From the NCBI RefSeq assembly GCF_003814915.1, contig NZ_RKQK01000003.1, positions 186,001 through 250,000 on the forward strand: a stretch of 64,000 bases of DNA, given 5' to 3'. Position 1 is the first letter of the stretch. Every line of letters begins with the position of its first letter. Below are positions 29,967-40,482 of the stretch, piece by piece. Position numbers and translations under genes: made by a program. The notes beneath the pieces are model-generated. The model did not search any database and was not told the origin of the DNA. It was given only the letters and a program-made list of their open reading frames with translations. Origin of the DNA: Pacificibacter maritimus (GTDB lineage Bacteria; Pseudomonadota; Alphaproteobacteria; Rhodobacterales; Rhodobacteraceae).

Positions 29967-30505
29967 CGGCTTAAACAGTCCTTTAGTTTCACAAGGCTAC
30001 GACGTAGCCACGTGCGCATTGTATTGATTGGCACCCCTGCACGATCGGCAAGATCCTGATAGGTTTCCCCATCAAGATAGGCACCACGAACGGCCATAGC
30101 ATGACCTTGGTCAAGCTCGTCTAAACAGCCATCGATTTGCGCACGTTCGGATTTTTGCACCATAGCCATTTCTGGCGTTGGGCTGCTATCCGCAAGATCA
30201 TGCGCCTCGTCTATAGTCTTAGCTGGCGCTTTGCGGGCGCGCAGCCTGTCGATTGAAAGATTGCGGGCAACCGTAATCAACCAAGTCATCGGGCTGTAAC
30301 CATTGACCGCATATCCAGATGCTTTCTGCCAGATTTTGACAAAAACATCCTGCAATGCATCTTCTGCTTCAGCGCGATTATTTAAGACACGCAAACACAC
30401 GCCAAATAGTTTCGCCGACGTCGCATTATATAGGTCAGAAAATGCTGCACGGTCCCCAAGGCCCGTGCGCACGATCATATTTTCGATGTCTGCAATTGAT
30501 GTCAT
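29963..30505 (-). CDS. ECF RNA polymerase sigma factor (SigK-like)
   Basis: A 180-residue group 4 sigma factor. Region 2 reads FSDLYNATSAKLFGVCLRVL and AEDALQDVFVKIWQKA. Region 4 reads MAVRGAYLDGETYQDLADRAGVP and NTMRTWLRRSLVKL. The ATG at 30505 (MTSIADIENM) gives the family length; the frame continues 17 codons upstream without support. It is coupled to its anti-sigma gene. The likely targets are its own promoter and the two fasciclin genes. Confidence 0.93.
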   Translation of the reverse strand: MTSIADIENMIVRTGLGDRAAFSDLYNATSAKLFGVCLRVLNNRAEAEDALQDVFVKIWQKASGYAVNGYSPMTWLITVARNLSIDRLRARKAPAKTIDEAHDLADSSPTPEMAMVQKSERAQIDGCLDELDQGHAMAVRGAYLDGETYQDLADRAGVPINTMRTWLRRSLVKLKDCLSR

Positions 30506-30528
30506 ACGGCAGGCTACCTGTTTAAAAT

Positions 30529-30555
30529 CACGGCGTAAACCGGTCACGAATTCCA
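30529..30555 (-). promoter_or_regulatory. Candidate autoregulatory ECF promoter of the sigma gene
   Basis: On the minus strand TGGAAT (30550-30555), 17-base spacer, CGTG (30529-30532). It lies just upstream of the sigma ATG and resembles the two fasciclin promoters. Confidence 0.42.
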
Positions 30556-30599
30556 CGGTGTTGAAACATCTTAGTCAAAAAATCAGGTGCTCCAATTCC

Positions 30600-31520
30600 T
30601 TAAACCGTTGCTTCTTTTACCGCGATTTCTGCCATTTCTAAAATAGCATCGCGCGACGATGCGACGGCCAAAAAACGTGCGCTGTGACAGAATTTAGCAC
30701 CCTTGACGCCGCTTGCCTCTTCCAATGCTGCATCGGTGAGGCCCGCCCAAGATGCGGGCAGATCCGCGCGTTGCTCGAATGTGTCATTTGACAGTTTGAT
30801 GCCGCCAAGCGCCCAATCATCGCCGCGCGGGTTAACAACAAACAAGATGTGGTCGGCCTCGGATTTTTCCAAAGCTGAACGATATGGCATACCCATTGGC
30901 AATTCTAAAATCGCCGATGTCCCAGCCTTTTCGATGGCCTCAACAACCATGTTTTGCGCACGGGCTTTGGCAGCCATGTTGCGGATCATTGCCTCAACAA
31001 AGCTGCGCGCGATGGGCAAGGCGGTGTGAAACGCATCATCATCAGCTGTGGCGGAAGGATCATCAAACACAGGTTTCAAGCTGCCCAAAAGGGATGGCAA
31101 AGTCAGGATAGACAAAGGCCCCGCAACGGAAGGTTCGATCGCGCCATTGTCCAAGAGATCAATCGGCAAGACAAATTTGGCATCGAATGAACTGTGGATA
31201 TGGTCGATATCAGTTTCTGGAACATCCATAGCCGCCAGATAGTCGCAGCCGTAATGAGCCCAAATCAGACCAAAAGAACTATAAGGCTGTTCGTCTTCGC
31301 GCAAAGGACCAGGGCGTTGATGATGGTCAAAAATTTGCGCCTCGGCGTCAAAGGCCCCGCCCACATCGTAGATGATTTTTTCAGGCGAAGGCGTCAAAAC
31401 CTGACGGTCGCGGCTGCGTAAAAGTTGCGCATCGGGAAAGAGCTGCGTCAAGATAACAGAAGACAGCAATTCATCAGCATGAAAGCCGCCAGAATGCGTG
31501 ATAAGATGGGTGATCGTCAT
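30600..31520 (-). CDS. MYG1/UPF0160 family metal-dependent hydrolase
   Basis: A 306-residue protein of the MYG1 family, related to DHH phosphoesterases. It begins ITHSGGFHADELLSSVIL, has DVGGAFDAEAQIFDHHQR with the Asp-His-His motif, and later NPRGDDWALGGIKL. The eukaryotic homologue is an RNA exonuclease; bacterial roles are uncharacterised. The ATG at 31520 matches the family start and removes 23 doubtful residues. It stands alone next to the end of the glycogen operon. Confidence 0.88.
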   Translation of the reverse strand: MTITHLITHSGGFHADELLSSVILTQLFPDAQLLRSRDRQVLTPSPEKIIYDVGGAFDAEAQIFDHHQRPGPLREDEQPYSSFGLIWAHYGCDYLAAMDVPETDIDHIHSSFDAKFVLPIDLLDNGAIEPSVAGPLSILTLPSLLGSLKPVFDDPSATADDDAFHTALPIARSFVEAMIRNMAAKARAQNMVVEAIEKAGTSAILELPMGMPYRSALEKSEADHILFVVNPRGDDWALGGIKLSNDTFEQRADLPASWAGLTDAALEEASGVKGAKFCHSARFLAVASSRDAILEMAEIAVKEATV

Positions 31521-31656
31521 GTACGAGGCTCCGAATTCAAAGGCAGGTGCAGCAGCTTTGCCGCAAATATATGTCGCCGCTGTCTTCACACCGCAGCCAA
31601 GTCAGATCAACCACTTTATGCGCAGGTAAAGCCCCTGCCCGCCTGCGCAGATTGGT

Positions 31657-33282
31657 TTAGGTGATCACATCTGGCGTACTACGCCCTGAAAACTGTTCAA
31701 TCTGAACGATTTTATGTGCCACGGCGATGACATCTGCGAGTGCTGTTTGCGGATCTTGATCGAAGTTTTTCAGGTCCAATTTTTCAACATACAAACGTAA
31801 TGTCGCGCCCGAGGTTCCCGTGCCAGACAGGCGCACGACGAAACGCGCGCCGCCTTTAAACACAACGCGTACACCTTGATGTGCGGAGGTGCTGCCATCC
31901 ACAGGATCAAGATAGCTGTAGTCATCAGCTGTCTCGACAACCAAATCCTCGAAGCTTTGACCCGAGAGGTCTGACAATTTGCTTCTGAGGTTGGCAATCA
32001 TAGCATCCGCTTTATCGCTTTCGATGGCTTCGAAATCATGGCGTGAGTAATAGTTGCGGCCAAATTTGGCCCAATGGTCTTGCATCAGCTCGGGCACAGA
32101 TTTCCCTGTATGCGCCATGATGTTAAGCCACATCAAAACGGCCCAAACACCATCTTTTTCACGCACGTGATCTGAGCCTGTGCCAAAGCTTTCTTCGCCA
32201 CACAGTGACACGCGCCCATCGTCCATGAGATTGCCAAAGAATTTCCATCCTGTTGGTGTCTCATAGCATTCCAAGCCCAGCGCATCGGCCACGCGGTCCA
32301 CCGCTGCGGATGTTGGCATTGAGCGCGCCACGCCTTTCAAGCCCTGCGCATAACCAGGCGCCACAGTGGCATTGGCGGCAATCACGGCTAAGCTATCAGA
32401 AGGGCTGACATAGCACTTGGGGCCAACGATCATATTGCGGTCGCCGTCACCGTCTGAAGCGCAACCGAATGCGGGTGCTGCCTCGCCCATCATTTCGTCC
32501 ATCAACTCATGAGCCCACGTGGGGTTGGGATCGGGGTGCATACCGCCGAAATCAGGTAACGGCGTGCCGTGAACAACACTGCCTTTTTGCGCGCCCAATA
32601 GGTCTTCGATAATGGCTGAAGCATAGGGCCCCGTGATCGCATTCATCGCGTCAAAGCGAATATCAGTGCCCTCGGAAATCATCTTTTTGATCGCTGCAAA
32701 ATCAAACAAGCTTTGCATCAGATCCACATAGGCCGTGACGGGATCGACAATTTCAACCTGCATATCGCCCAAAGCACTATAGCCCACTGCGCCCAAATCG
32801 ACTGTTCCGCCTTGATACATTTTGTAGGAAGTTATCGATTTTGTGACTTCGAAAATTGCATTTGTGACGTTTTCAGGCGCAGGGCCACCGTTGGGCATAT
32901 TGAACTTGATACCAAAATCTTCATCAATGCCGCCGGGATTGTGGCTTGCAGATAGAATAATGCCGCCATCGGTCTTTAGGGATCTGATGAGATGCGAGGC
33001 CGCAGGCGTTGACAGCAATCCGTTTTGCCCCGCAACCACCTTGGCAGCACCATTTGCTGCGGCCATACGCACGATGATCTCGGTGGCCCGATCATTGTAA
33101 AACCGACCATCGCCACCAACCACCAAAGTTTTTCCTTTGACCCCGCCGATCCCTTCAAAGATCGCTTGCACGAAGTTTTCAAGGTAGTGATCTTCCATAA
33201 AGACCCGCGTTTTCTTGCGCAAACCTGATGTGCCTGGCTTTTGGTCCATAAAGGGTGCGGTTTGAACAGAGGTCAATGTCAT
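31657..33282 (-). CDS. pgm: Phosphoglucomutase, alpha-D-glucose specific
   Basis: Interconverts glucose-6-phosphate and glucose-1-phosphate, supplying or draining GlgC's substrate. The 541-residue protein has the phosphoserine loop ILSASHNPGG, the metal loop ASDGDGDRNM, the sugar loop GEESFGTG, and the phosphate-binding VVRLSGTGTSG. The ATG at 33282 (MTLTSVQTAPF) matches the family. It is last in the glycogen operon, 28 bases after glgX. Confidence 0.95.
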   Translation of the reverse strand: MTLTSVQTAPFMDQKPGTSGLRKKTRVFMEDHYLENFVQAIFEGIGGVKGKTLVVGGDGRFYNDRATEIIVRMAAANGAAKVVAGQNGLLSTPAASHLIRSLKTDGGIILSASHNPGGIDEDFGIKFNMPNGGPAPENVTNAIFEVTKSITSYKMYQGGTVDLGAVGYSALGDMQVEIVDPVTAYVDLMQSLFDFAAIKKMISEGTDIRFDAMNAITGPYASAIIEDLLGAQKGSVVHGTPLPDFGGMHPDPNPTWAHELMDEMMGEAAPAFGCASDGDGDRNMIVGPKCYVSPSDSLAVIAANATVAPGYAQGLKGVARSMPTSAAVDRVADALGLECYETPTGWKFFGNLMDDGRVSLCGEESFGTGSDHVREKDGVWAVLMWLNIMAHTGKSVPELMQDHWAKFGRNYYSRHDFEAIESDKADAMIANLRSKLSDLSGQSFEDLVVETADDYSYLDPVDGSTSAHQGVRVVFKGGARFVVRLSGTGTSGATLRLYVEKLDLKNFDQDPQTALADVIAVAHKIVQIEQFSGRSTPDVIT

Positions 33283-33310
33283 ATCTGAATTCCTTTGGTC
33301 TAATAGTACT

Positions 33311-35440
33311 TTAAGCAGCGGGCATAAGTGCGAAAACGCAAACAGAAGCCGCTTTGACGGGTGCGGTTTTTCCCGTGATGCATTGCGCACCAGCATCGGG
33401 GGTGGCTGTATCTAAGATTAATTCCCAAGTCTTATCAGGGACACATGGCGGCAAGGTGACATCCAAATCACCATCGTTGTTTATCACGATAAACAAAACA
33501 TCATCAGAGGCACGGTATTCAGGCGTGCCATAGGATGTGCGCAGCTCAGTGCAGATGGTTTTGGTGTCTGGGCTTTCCCATTCTTCACGGGTCGGCGGCG
33601 TACCGTCAGGCATACGCCAAAACACATCAGGCTTACCGTCTTTTATTCTTGGGCGGGCATGTAGAAAACGCAACTGGCGCAGCACGTTATGATCGCGGCG
33701 CAGGGCGGTCAATTTTTGCACAAAGGCCAATAGCTCAGTATCCGCCTGTTCCCAATTGACCCAGCCAATTGGATTATCTTGACCAAACACGTTGTTGTTG
33801 CCGTGTTGCGTGTTGCCAATTTCATCACCCGCCAAAATCATCGGCGTGCCTTGAGATAAGAAAGAACAGGCCAACAAGTTGCGTTGTCGTTGTGCACGCG
33901 CCGCGTTGATTTCGGCGTCATCAGTGGGGCCTTCTACGCCCATGTTGCTTGAATAGTTGTCGTCTTTACCATCACGGTTATCTTCGCCATTGGCAGCATT
34001 GTGTTTGTGATCGTAGCTGACCAAATCCCGCAGTGTCATGCCATCATGGCAGGTCACAAAGTTGATGGATGACGTGGCAGCACGGCCTGAGTGATCAAAG
34101 GTCATAGCGCTGCCCAACAGGCGCTCGCCCAAATTCGCCACCATACCTTCATCGCCACGCCAAAACTTGCGCAGGTCATCGCGAAACTTGTCATTGTATT
34201 CCAAAAACGGATGCGGCCAATTGCCAAGCTGATACCCACCGGGACCTAGATCCCAAGGCTCTGCAATCAGTTTAACATTGCTTAAAACGGGATCTTGGCC
34301 AAGCGCATCCAGAAAACCGCCATAGCGGTTAAAGCCATCGACTTCGCGCCCCAGCACAGTGGCCAGATCAAAGCGAAACCCATCAACATGCATCACTTCG
34401 ACCCAATAGCGCAGGCTATCCATAATCATGCGCAGCACCATCGGGTGCCTCACGTTCAGGGTATTTCCCGTCCCCGTGTCATTGATGTAGTGACGTTGAT
34501 TGTCGGCCAAACGATAATAAGATTTATTGTCCAAACCCTTGAAACTAAGGGTAGGTCCGAATTCATTGCCCTCGCCCGAGTGATTATAGACCACGTCCAA
34601 GATCACTTCGATTCCAGCGGCATGAAAGCGGCGCACCATGGTTTGAAATTCCCAAATCCCGCGTTTTGTCATATAGCGCGGCTCGGGTGCGAAAAAGCCA
34701 ATGGACTGATAGCCCCAATAGTTTGTCAGCCCCGCCTCAAGCAAAAACTTATCATCCAGAAATGCGTGAACAGGCAAAAGCTGAACCGTAGTCACGCCGA
34801 GTTTGTTCAGGTGATCCAGAACAGGCTCTGACGACATGCCCAGAAAATTGCCGCGCTGCAATGCATCTAGGCCTAGAAATTCAGCCGTCATTCCTTTGAC
34901 ATGGGCTTCATAAATAACGGTTTCAGAGGCAGGTATTTCTGGGCGCCGATCATTGCCCCAGCTAAATTGCGGATCGACCACGATACTGCGCGGCACATAG
35001 GGCGCGGAATCGCGTGTGTCGAAACTTAGGTCTTTATCCTTTGCGCCAATGGTATAGCCCATAATGGCATCATGCCAAAGCAAAGTACCAGACTGACGTT
35101 TGGCATAAGGATCAAGCAACAATTTGTTTGGATTGAACCTATGACCATTTTCTGGATCATATGCGCCGTGAACACGGTAGCCGTAACTGGTGCCCGGTGT
35201 CAGGCCTGCGACATGGATATGCCAAATATTGCCATTGCGTTCGAGCAAAGGAATACGCGCGATTTCGACCTTGCCATCCTCTGAAAACAGGCACAGTTCG
35301 ATTTTCTCCGCATGTTCAGAAAACACTGCGAAATTCACACCCTCGCCATCGAATGTGGCCCCGATTGGGTCAGAGCGCCCTGCTGACAAAGAATGATTTG
35401 GCAATTTTGTCGGCAGGTCGTGTTTGAGATCAAAGATCAC
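33311..35440 (-). CDS. glgX: Glycogen debranching enzyme (isoamylase type)
   Basis: Cleaves alpha-1,6 branches from phosphorylase-trimmed glycogen. The 709-residue protein has an N-terminal CBM48 domain (about 20-110: GVNFAVFSEHAEKIELCLF). The GH13 barrel follows, with DVVYNHSGEG, the nucleophile in DGFRFDLATVLG, the acid Glu in LIAEPWD and FVTCHDGMTL. The ATG overlaps the glgA stop by four bases. Confidence 0.96.
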   Translation of the reverse strand: MIFDLKHDLPTKLPNHSLSAGRSDPIGATFDGEGVNFAVFSEHAEKIELCLFSEDGKVEIARIPLLERNGNIWHIHVAGLTPGTSYGYRVHGAYDPENGHRFNPNKLLLDPYAKRQSGTLLWHDAIMGYTIGAKDKDLSFDTRDSAPYVPRSIVVDPQFSWGNDRRPEIPASETVIYEAHVKGMTAEFLGLDALQRGNFLGMSSEPVLDHLNKLGVTTVQLLPVHAFLDDKFLLEAGLTNYWGYQSIGFFAPEPRYMTKRGIWEFQTMVRRFHAAGIEVILDVVYNHSGEGNEFGPTLSFKGLDNKSYYRLADNQRHYINDTGTGNTLNVRHPMVLRMIMDSLRYWVEVMHVDGFRFDLATVLGREVDGFNRYGGFLDALGQDPVLSNVKLIAEPWDLGPGGYQLGNWPHPFLEYNDKFRDDLRKFWRGDEGMVANLGERLLGSAMTFDHSGRAATSSINFVTCHDGMTLRDLVSYDHKHNAANGEDNRDGKDDNYSSNMGVEGPTDDAEINAARAQRQRNLLACSFLSQGTPMILAGDEIGNTQHGNNNVFGQDNPIGWVNWEQADTELLAFVQKLTALRRDHNVLRQLRFLHARPRIKDGKPDVFWRMPDGTPPTREEWESPDTKTICTELRTSYGTPEYRASDDVLFIVINNDGDLDVTLPPCVPDKTWELILDTATPDAGAQCITGKTAPVKAASVCVFALMPAA

Positions 35441-36867
35441 TTGGCAACTCGTTCATAAAGGGCGGCATAGGTCGCAGATGATGCGCCCCAGCCCAAGTCT
35501 TGGTTCATCCCGCGCTTTTGCAAGCGTGTCCAGCCCGATTTATTTGAATAGGCGGCAATCACACCTCGCAAGCAGTGAGAGAGTGAAATTTGGTCAATAG
35601 GATGAAATTGAAACCCCGTTGAGACCCCCATTTGCGCCGCTGCTAAATTGTGATCCACAACGGAATCGGCCAATCCGCCAGTTGCTGCCACCACAGGTAC
35701 AGTCCCATAGCGCAAACCATAAAGCTGGGTCAGACCACAAGGTTCAAACCGTGACGGCACCAAAACAACATCCCCACCTGCAAACATGCGGTGCGAGAGC
35801 GCTTCGTCATATCCGATACGCAGACCGACTTTTCCCGCAAAATCACGCGCAAGCAGGCGCAGCGCATCTTCGATATCTGGATCACCACTGCCTAAAATGG
35901 CCAAAGCACCACCATTGGCGATAAATTCAGGGGCCGCCCCTGCAATGAGATCCATGCCCTTTTGAGACGTCAATCGGCTGACCACAATCGCCAAAGGGCC
36001 ATCGGTTTTGGCAAGGCCAAAGTCAGCCAATAAAGCCTGTTTGTTTTTCTTTTTACCTGCTAAAGACTTTGCAGAATAGGACGTTATTTCAGGATCGGCT
36101 TCAGGCGACCAAACATCCATATCAATCCCGTTCAAAATGCCTGAAAGATCACCAGCGCGCGTCGCCAAAACGCCTTCCAACCCCATGCCAAATTCTGGGC
36201 GCATGAGTTCCGCCGCATAGGTTGGGCTGACGGTTGTGATGACGTCACTATGGACAAGACCCGCCTTGAGCGTGCTGATCTGCCCCCAGTATTCCAATTC
36301 ATCAGGGGTAAAGCTTGAGAGCGGCAAATTCAAACTGCCCAAAAGTGCAGCCGGCGCAAGACCTTGAAAGGCAATATTATGCACAGTCATCACCGTGCCA
36401 ACACCGTAAGGATTTTTCTGTTTTAGATAAGTGGCGGTCAAACCTGCTTGCCAGTCGTGGGCATGAACGACCTCAGGGCGCCAACCATCAGTCAAGACGC
36501 CCCGCGCAATTTCAGCGGCCATATAGGACAAGGCTGCAAACCGTTGTGGATTATCCGCAAAATCTGTTGGATTGCCATAGGCCCCGCCTGCGCGCTCATA
36601 CAGATGCGGTGCATCGAGCAGCAACATCACATTGCCGCCACAAAGCCCCTGCAAAACCCGCGCAGAGCCGCCGAAAAGATCGTCTGATTGCCACAAGACT
36701 TTTTTCGCAGCCGCTTTTGCAATCAAACCAGAATAGGCTGGCATCAAGGTGCGCATGCCCCAACCGTGCTCAGCTAAAGCGGAAGGCAATGCGCCTGCCA
36801 CATCAGCTAGCCCCCCCGTTTTAATCAAAGGCACACATTCGGACGTGACAGAAAGTACATTGCGCAT
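35437..36867 (-). CDS. glgA: Glycogen synthase (ADP-glucose, GT5)
   Basis: Extends alpha-1,4-glucan from ADP-glucose. The 476-residue protein shows the donor-site KTGG motif in PLIKTGGLADVAGALP near residue 17, HAHDWQAGL, and the C-terminal PSRFEPCGLTQLYG retaining-GT signature. It lies four bases after glgC and overlaps glgX. Confidence 0.97.
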   Translation of the reverse strand: MRNVLSVTSECVPLIKTGGLADVAGALPSALAEHGWGMRTLMPAYSGLIAKAAAKKVLWQSDDLFGGSARVLQGLCGGNVMLLLDAPHLYERAGGAYGNPTDFADNPQRFAALSYMAAEIARGVLTDGWRPEVVHAHDWQAGLTATYLKQKNPYGVGTVMTVHNIAFQGLAPAALLGSLNLPLSSFTPDELEYWGQISTLKAGLVHSDVITTVSPTYAAELMRPEFGMGLEGVLATRAGDLSGILNGIDMDVWSPEADPEITSYSAKSLAGKKKNKQALLADFGLAKTDGPLAIVVSRLTSQKGMDLIAGAAPEFIANGGALAILGSGDPDIEDALRLLARDFAGKVGLRIGYDEALSHRMFAGGDVVLVPSRFEPCGLTQLYGLRYGTVPVVAATGGLADSVVDHNLAAAQMGVSTGFQFHPIDQISLSHCLRGVIAAYSNKSGWTRLQKRGMNQDLGWGASSATYAALYERVAK

Positions 36868-36871
36868 GTTT

Positions 36872-38143
36872 TTACTCCAGCGCGGCGTTGCGTTTGTCGA
36901 TCATGGGCTGGGTGATCAAAACCACACCATCTTCGGTTCTGCGGAACCATTTTTCATCTTCAATCGGGTCTTGGCCAACGACCAATCCATCAGGGATGAC
37001 AACGCCGCGATCAACGACACATTTGCTCAAAGAGGCCTGCCGCCCAACCTGAACATAGGGCAAGGCAACCACTTGTTCCAGCGAGGAATACGAGTGGCTA
37101 CGCACGCCTGTGAACAGCAAAGATTCACGAATTTCAGATCCCGAAACGATACACCCCCCCGAAATCAAAGAAGATATAGCCATGCCGCGCCTATCAACTT
37201 CGTCATGGATAAATTTAGCAGGCGGCACGCTTTCGGCATAGGTCCAGATCGGCCATGTGTTGTCGTATAAGTCCAAAGGCGGCGTGAATTGCGTCAGGTC
37301 GATATTGGCCTGCCAAAAGGCATCAATCGTTCCCACATCGCGCCAATAGGGTTCGACTTCAAGTCCGCTGGTCACACAACTATCTTCGAAACGGTGCGCA
37401 ATCGCTTTACCACCTTTGACGATCTGCGGGATAATATCATTGCCAAAATCATGGCTAGAGTTGCTATCATTCATGTCTTGGATCAACAGATCGCGTAAGA
37501 AATCCCAACGGAAAACATAGATCCCCATCGAAGCCAGCGCGTGATCAGGATCACCTGGAATACAGGGCGGGTCGGCTGGTTTTTCCAAGAAATCCGTAAT
37601 ACGATCTTTGCTATCGCATTGCATCACACCAAAGGCCGTGGCCTCCATGCGGGGCACAGTCAGGCATCCGATGGTCACATCAGCGCCCTCATCAAGATGC
37701 TGTTGCAACATGATTTCATAGTCCATTTTATAAATATGGTCACCTGCCAGAACGACGATAAAATCGACACCGTAACTGTCTATGATATCAATATTTTGCG
37801 CAACGGCATCGGCTGTACCCAAGTACCACTTGTTTTCAGAAATGCGTTGAGATGCGGGTAAAATATCCAAATATTCATTCCGCTCTGCGCGCAAGAATCC
37901 CCATCCTCTTTGGCAATGACGGATCAAACTGTGGGCTTTATACTGTGTCGCAATCGCCATTTTGCGGATGCCTGAATTCAATGCGTTGGACAAAGCGAAA
38001 TCGACAATGCGGGTCTTACCACCGAAGTAAACTGCGGGCTTTGCACGCGCGTCGGTGAGTTCCTTCAAGCGGCTGCCCCGCCCCCCCGCGAGCACAAATG
38101 CCATTGCGCGGTTTGATAGGCGCTGATTTGGTGTCGGCTTCAT
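36872..38143 (-). CDS. glgC: Glucose-1-phosphate adenylyltransferase
   Basis: Makes ADP-glucose, the committed and normally allosteric step of glycogen synthesis. The 423-residue protein has [14 protein letters not shown] with the downstream [10 protein letters not shown] (regulatory and nucleotide site). It also has the catalytic loop [20 protein letters not shown] for glucose-1-phosphate, and a left-handed beta-helix end. Its ATG overlaps the glgB stop by four bases. Confidence 0.97.
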   Translation of the reverse strand: MKPTPNQRLSNRAMAFVLAGGRGSRLKELTDARAKPAVYFGGKTRIVDFALSNALNSGIRKMAIATQYKAHSLIRHCQRGWGFLRAERNEYLDILPASQRISENKWYLGTADAVAQNIDIIDSYGVDFIVVLAGDHIYKMDYEIMLQQHLDEGADVTIGCLTVPRMEATAFGVMQCDSKDRITDFLEKPADPPCIPGDPDHALASMGIYVFRWDFLRDLLIQDMNDSNSSHDFGNDIIPQIVKGGKAIAHRFEDSCVTSGLEVEPYWRDVGTIDAFWQANIDLTQFTPPLDLYDNTWPIWTYAESVPPAKFIHDEVDRRGMAISSLISGGCIVSGSEIRESLLFTGVRSHSYSSLEQVVALPYVQVGRQASLSKCVVDRGVVIPDGLVVGQDPIEDEKWFRRTEDGVVLITQPMIDKRNAALE

Positions 38144-40347
38144 TTGGTATCCTCCCCTTCGATTAAAATCACTGCCGATAGCGGTGGCAATGTCAGTCGC
38201 GCAGAATTGGATTGCCCCATCCAGTCGACCTGTTCAGCGTGGCATCCTCCCAGATTTCCACGCCCTCCCCCTCCGTAAATTTCTGCATCCGTGTTCAGGA
38301 CTTCGCGCCAAAATCCACCTGCGGGCAATCCGACACGGTGATCTGTGCGTGTGACTGGCGTCATGTTAAGCACTATGACCACACGCGGGTCATCTCCTGC
38401 GCCTTGACGCAGATAGACGTAGACAGAGTTTTCCACATCAGCCCCCTCTATCCAGCGAAATCCAGAGGCGCGCGTATCGTTGACATGTAAGGCAGGCGTC
38501 TTGCGGTACAGGTGGTTGAGATCACGCACCAATGTCTGAATCCCCGCATGAGCTGGCGCGTCTAAAAGGTGCCAGTCAAGGGATTGATCGTGGTTCCATT
38601 CACTGCGCTGCGCGAATTCCTGCCCCATGAACAAAAGCTTTTTGCCCGGGTGCGTCCACATAAAACCGTAATATGCGCGCAGGTTGGCGAATTGTTCCCA
38701 ATCATTGCCTGGCATTTTGGTCAGCATGGATCCTTTGCCGTGCACCACCTCATCATGGCTAATGGGTAGGATGAAATTTTCTGTATAGGCATAGCTGATC
38801 GAATGGGTCAGAAGGTGGTGATGGTATTTGCGGTTAATCGGGTCTTCTTCCATGTAACGCAAAGTGTCGTTCATCCACCCCATATTCCACTTAAACCCAA
38901 AGCCAAGCCCGCCATGATCCACGGGTGTCGAAACAGCGGGAAAGGCAGTGCTTTCTTCGGCGACCGTCATAATACCCGCGACCTCGCCATAGGCCAAAGT
39001 GTTGACACCCTTGAGAAAATCGATGGCCTCATAGTTTTCGCGCCCGCCGTCTTTGTTGGGCACCCATTCACCATCATTGCGCGAATAATCGCGGTATAAC
39101 ATTGAGGCCACAGCATCAACACGCAACCCATCAAGGTGATATTCTTCCAGCCAATAAAGGGCGTTCGAACGCATATAATTGGCCACTTCCTTGCGGCCAA
39201 AATTATAGATCAGCGTGTTCCAATCTTGGTGAAACCCTTCGCGCGGGTCCGCATGTTCATACAGGGCTGTCCCGTCAAATTGGCCAAGACCATGTTCATC
39301 GGTCGGAAAATGCGCAGGCACCCAATCGAGCAAAACCCCAAGGCCCTTTTTGTGCGCAGCCGTCACCAGCGCGCGGAATTCATCAGGCGTGCCGTGGCGA
39401 ATGGTGGGGGCAAACATCCCGATGGGTTGATAGCCCCAAGACCCATCAAAAGGGTGTTCGGTGATCGGCATCAATTCGATATGGGTAAAGCCCATGTCCG
39501 CTGCATAATCGACCAGTTCGGTTGCCAATTCCAGATAGGATAAGGGGCGATTTCCCGATGCCCGTTTCCAGCTTGCCAGATTGACTTCATAGATTGATAT
39601 CGGGGCATTTATGTTTTGCAGCTCACCGCGGGACTGCATCCATGCCGTATCATGCCACTCAAACCCATCAATATCGCGTACAATCGATCCTGTTTTCGGC
39701 GGATGTTCTGAGCCATATCCAATAGGATCGGCCTTAAGGGGCAGATCATGTCCATCAGCGCTTTGAACGCAATATTTATAGACATCGCCAGCCGCGATAG
39801 CGGGAATGAAAATTTCCCAAACACCCGACGCGCCAAGTCTGCGCATCCCATGCCTGCGTCTGTCCCATGCGTTGAAATCACCGACAACGGCCACCCGCCG
39901 CGCGTTGGGGGCCCAAACGGCAAAGCGCACGCCTTGCACCCCGTTCATGCTCATCGGCGTAGCACCCAATACTTGCCAAATACGCTGCATCGAACCTTCA
40001 CCGATGTAGTGCAGATCGTCTGCGCTGAGGCTGCTGTCGAACTGATAGGGATCATCGAATTCCCATATATTTTCGCCAAAATATGCGCGCAGTTTATAGG
40101 GCTGTTTCTTCGCCATGGCGGTGTAAAACAAGCCCTGCGCATCTGGTGCTTTGGTCAATTCAATCGGGTCAGCGCCAGTTAAAAGGCACAAGACCCGATC
40201 CGCATCTGGCACGAACACATTCAAGGCAAAGCCATCGGGACGCGCCTGCACCCCTAGATATTGGAACGCATCCGCCAACCGCCCGAGCAGCAAATCTTGA
40301 ACTGCATGAGGTGGCATAGCTGCGGAACCGATATCATTTGATGACAT
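38140..40347 (-). CDS. glgB: 1,4-alpha-glucan branching enzyme
   Basis: Introduces alpha-1,6 branches into glycogen. The 735-residue protein has an N-terminal pre-domain, a CBM48 ([23 protein letters not shown]), and a GH13_9 barrel with [14 protein letters not shown], nucleophile in [13 protein letters not shown], acid in VAEESTAFP and ISHDEVVHG. It is preceded by a 135-base gap after the alpha-glucosidase gene, which may hold a promoter. Confidence 0.97.
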   Translation of the reverse strand: MSSNDIGSAAMPPHAVQDLLLGRLADAFQYLGVQARPDGFALNVFVPDADRVLCLLTGADPIELTKAPDAQGLFYTAMAKKQPYKLRAYFGENIWEFDDPYQFDSSLSADDLHYIGEGSMQRIWQVLGATPMSMNGVQGVRFAVWAPNARRVAVVGDFNAWDRRRHGMRRLGASGVWEIFIPAIAAGDVYKYCVQSADGHDLPLKADPIGYGSEHPPKTGSIVRDIDGFEWHDTAWMQSRGELQNINAPISIYEVNLASWKRASGNRPLSYLELATELVDYAADMGFTHIELMPITEHPFDGSWGYQPIGMFAPTIRHGTPDEFRALVTAAHKKGLGVLLDWVPAHFPTDEHGLGQFDGTALYEHADPREGFHQDWNTLIYNFGRKEVANYMRSNALYWLEEYHLDGLRVDAVASMLYRDYSRNDGEWVPNKDGGRENYEAIDFLKGVNTLAYGEVAGIMTVAEESTAFPAVSTPVDHGGLGFGFKWNMGWMNDTLRYMEEDPINRKYHHHLLTHSISYAYTENFILPISHDEVVHGKGSMLTKMPGNDWEQFANLRAYYGFMWTHPGKKLLFMGQEFAQRSEWNHDQSLDWHLLDAPAHAGIQTLVRDLNHLYRKTPALHVNDTRASGFRWIEGADVENSVYVYLRQGAGDDPRVVIVLNMTPVTRTDHRVGLPAGGFWREVLNTDAEIYGGGGRGNLGGCHAEQVDWMGQSNSARLTLPPLSAVILIEGEDTK

Positions 40348-40482
40348 TTTTTGCCTGCGTCCTTAACCGTATCCAGAGTGTACTGATCGAGAGTGCGTTA
40401 TAAAATCCTGCAAAGAAAGAAAAAAATCGATAGGTAATGCGTCAGCAATCCTGTCCTAGCAACTGTCATTCACGCCCCGCCG

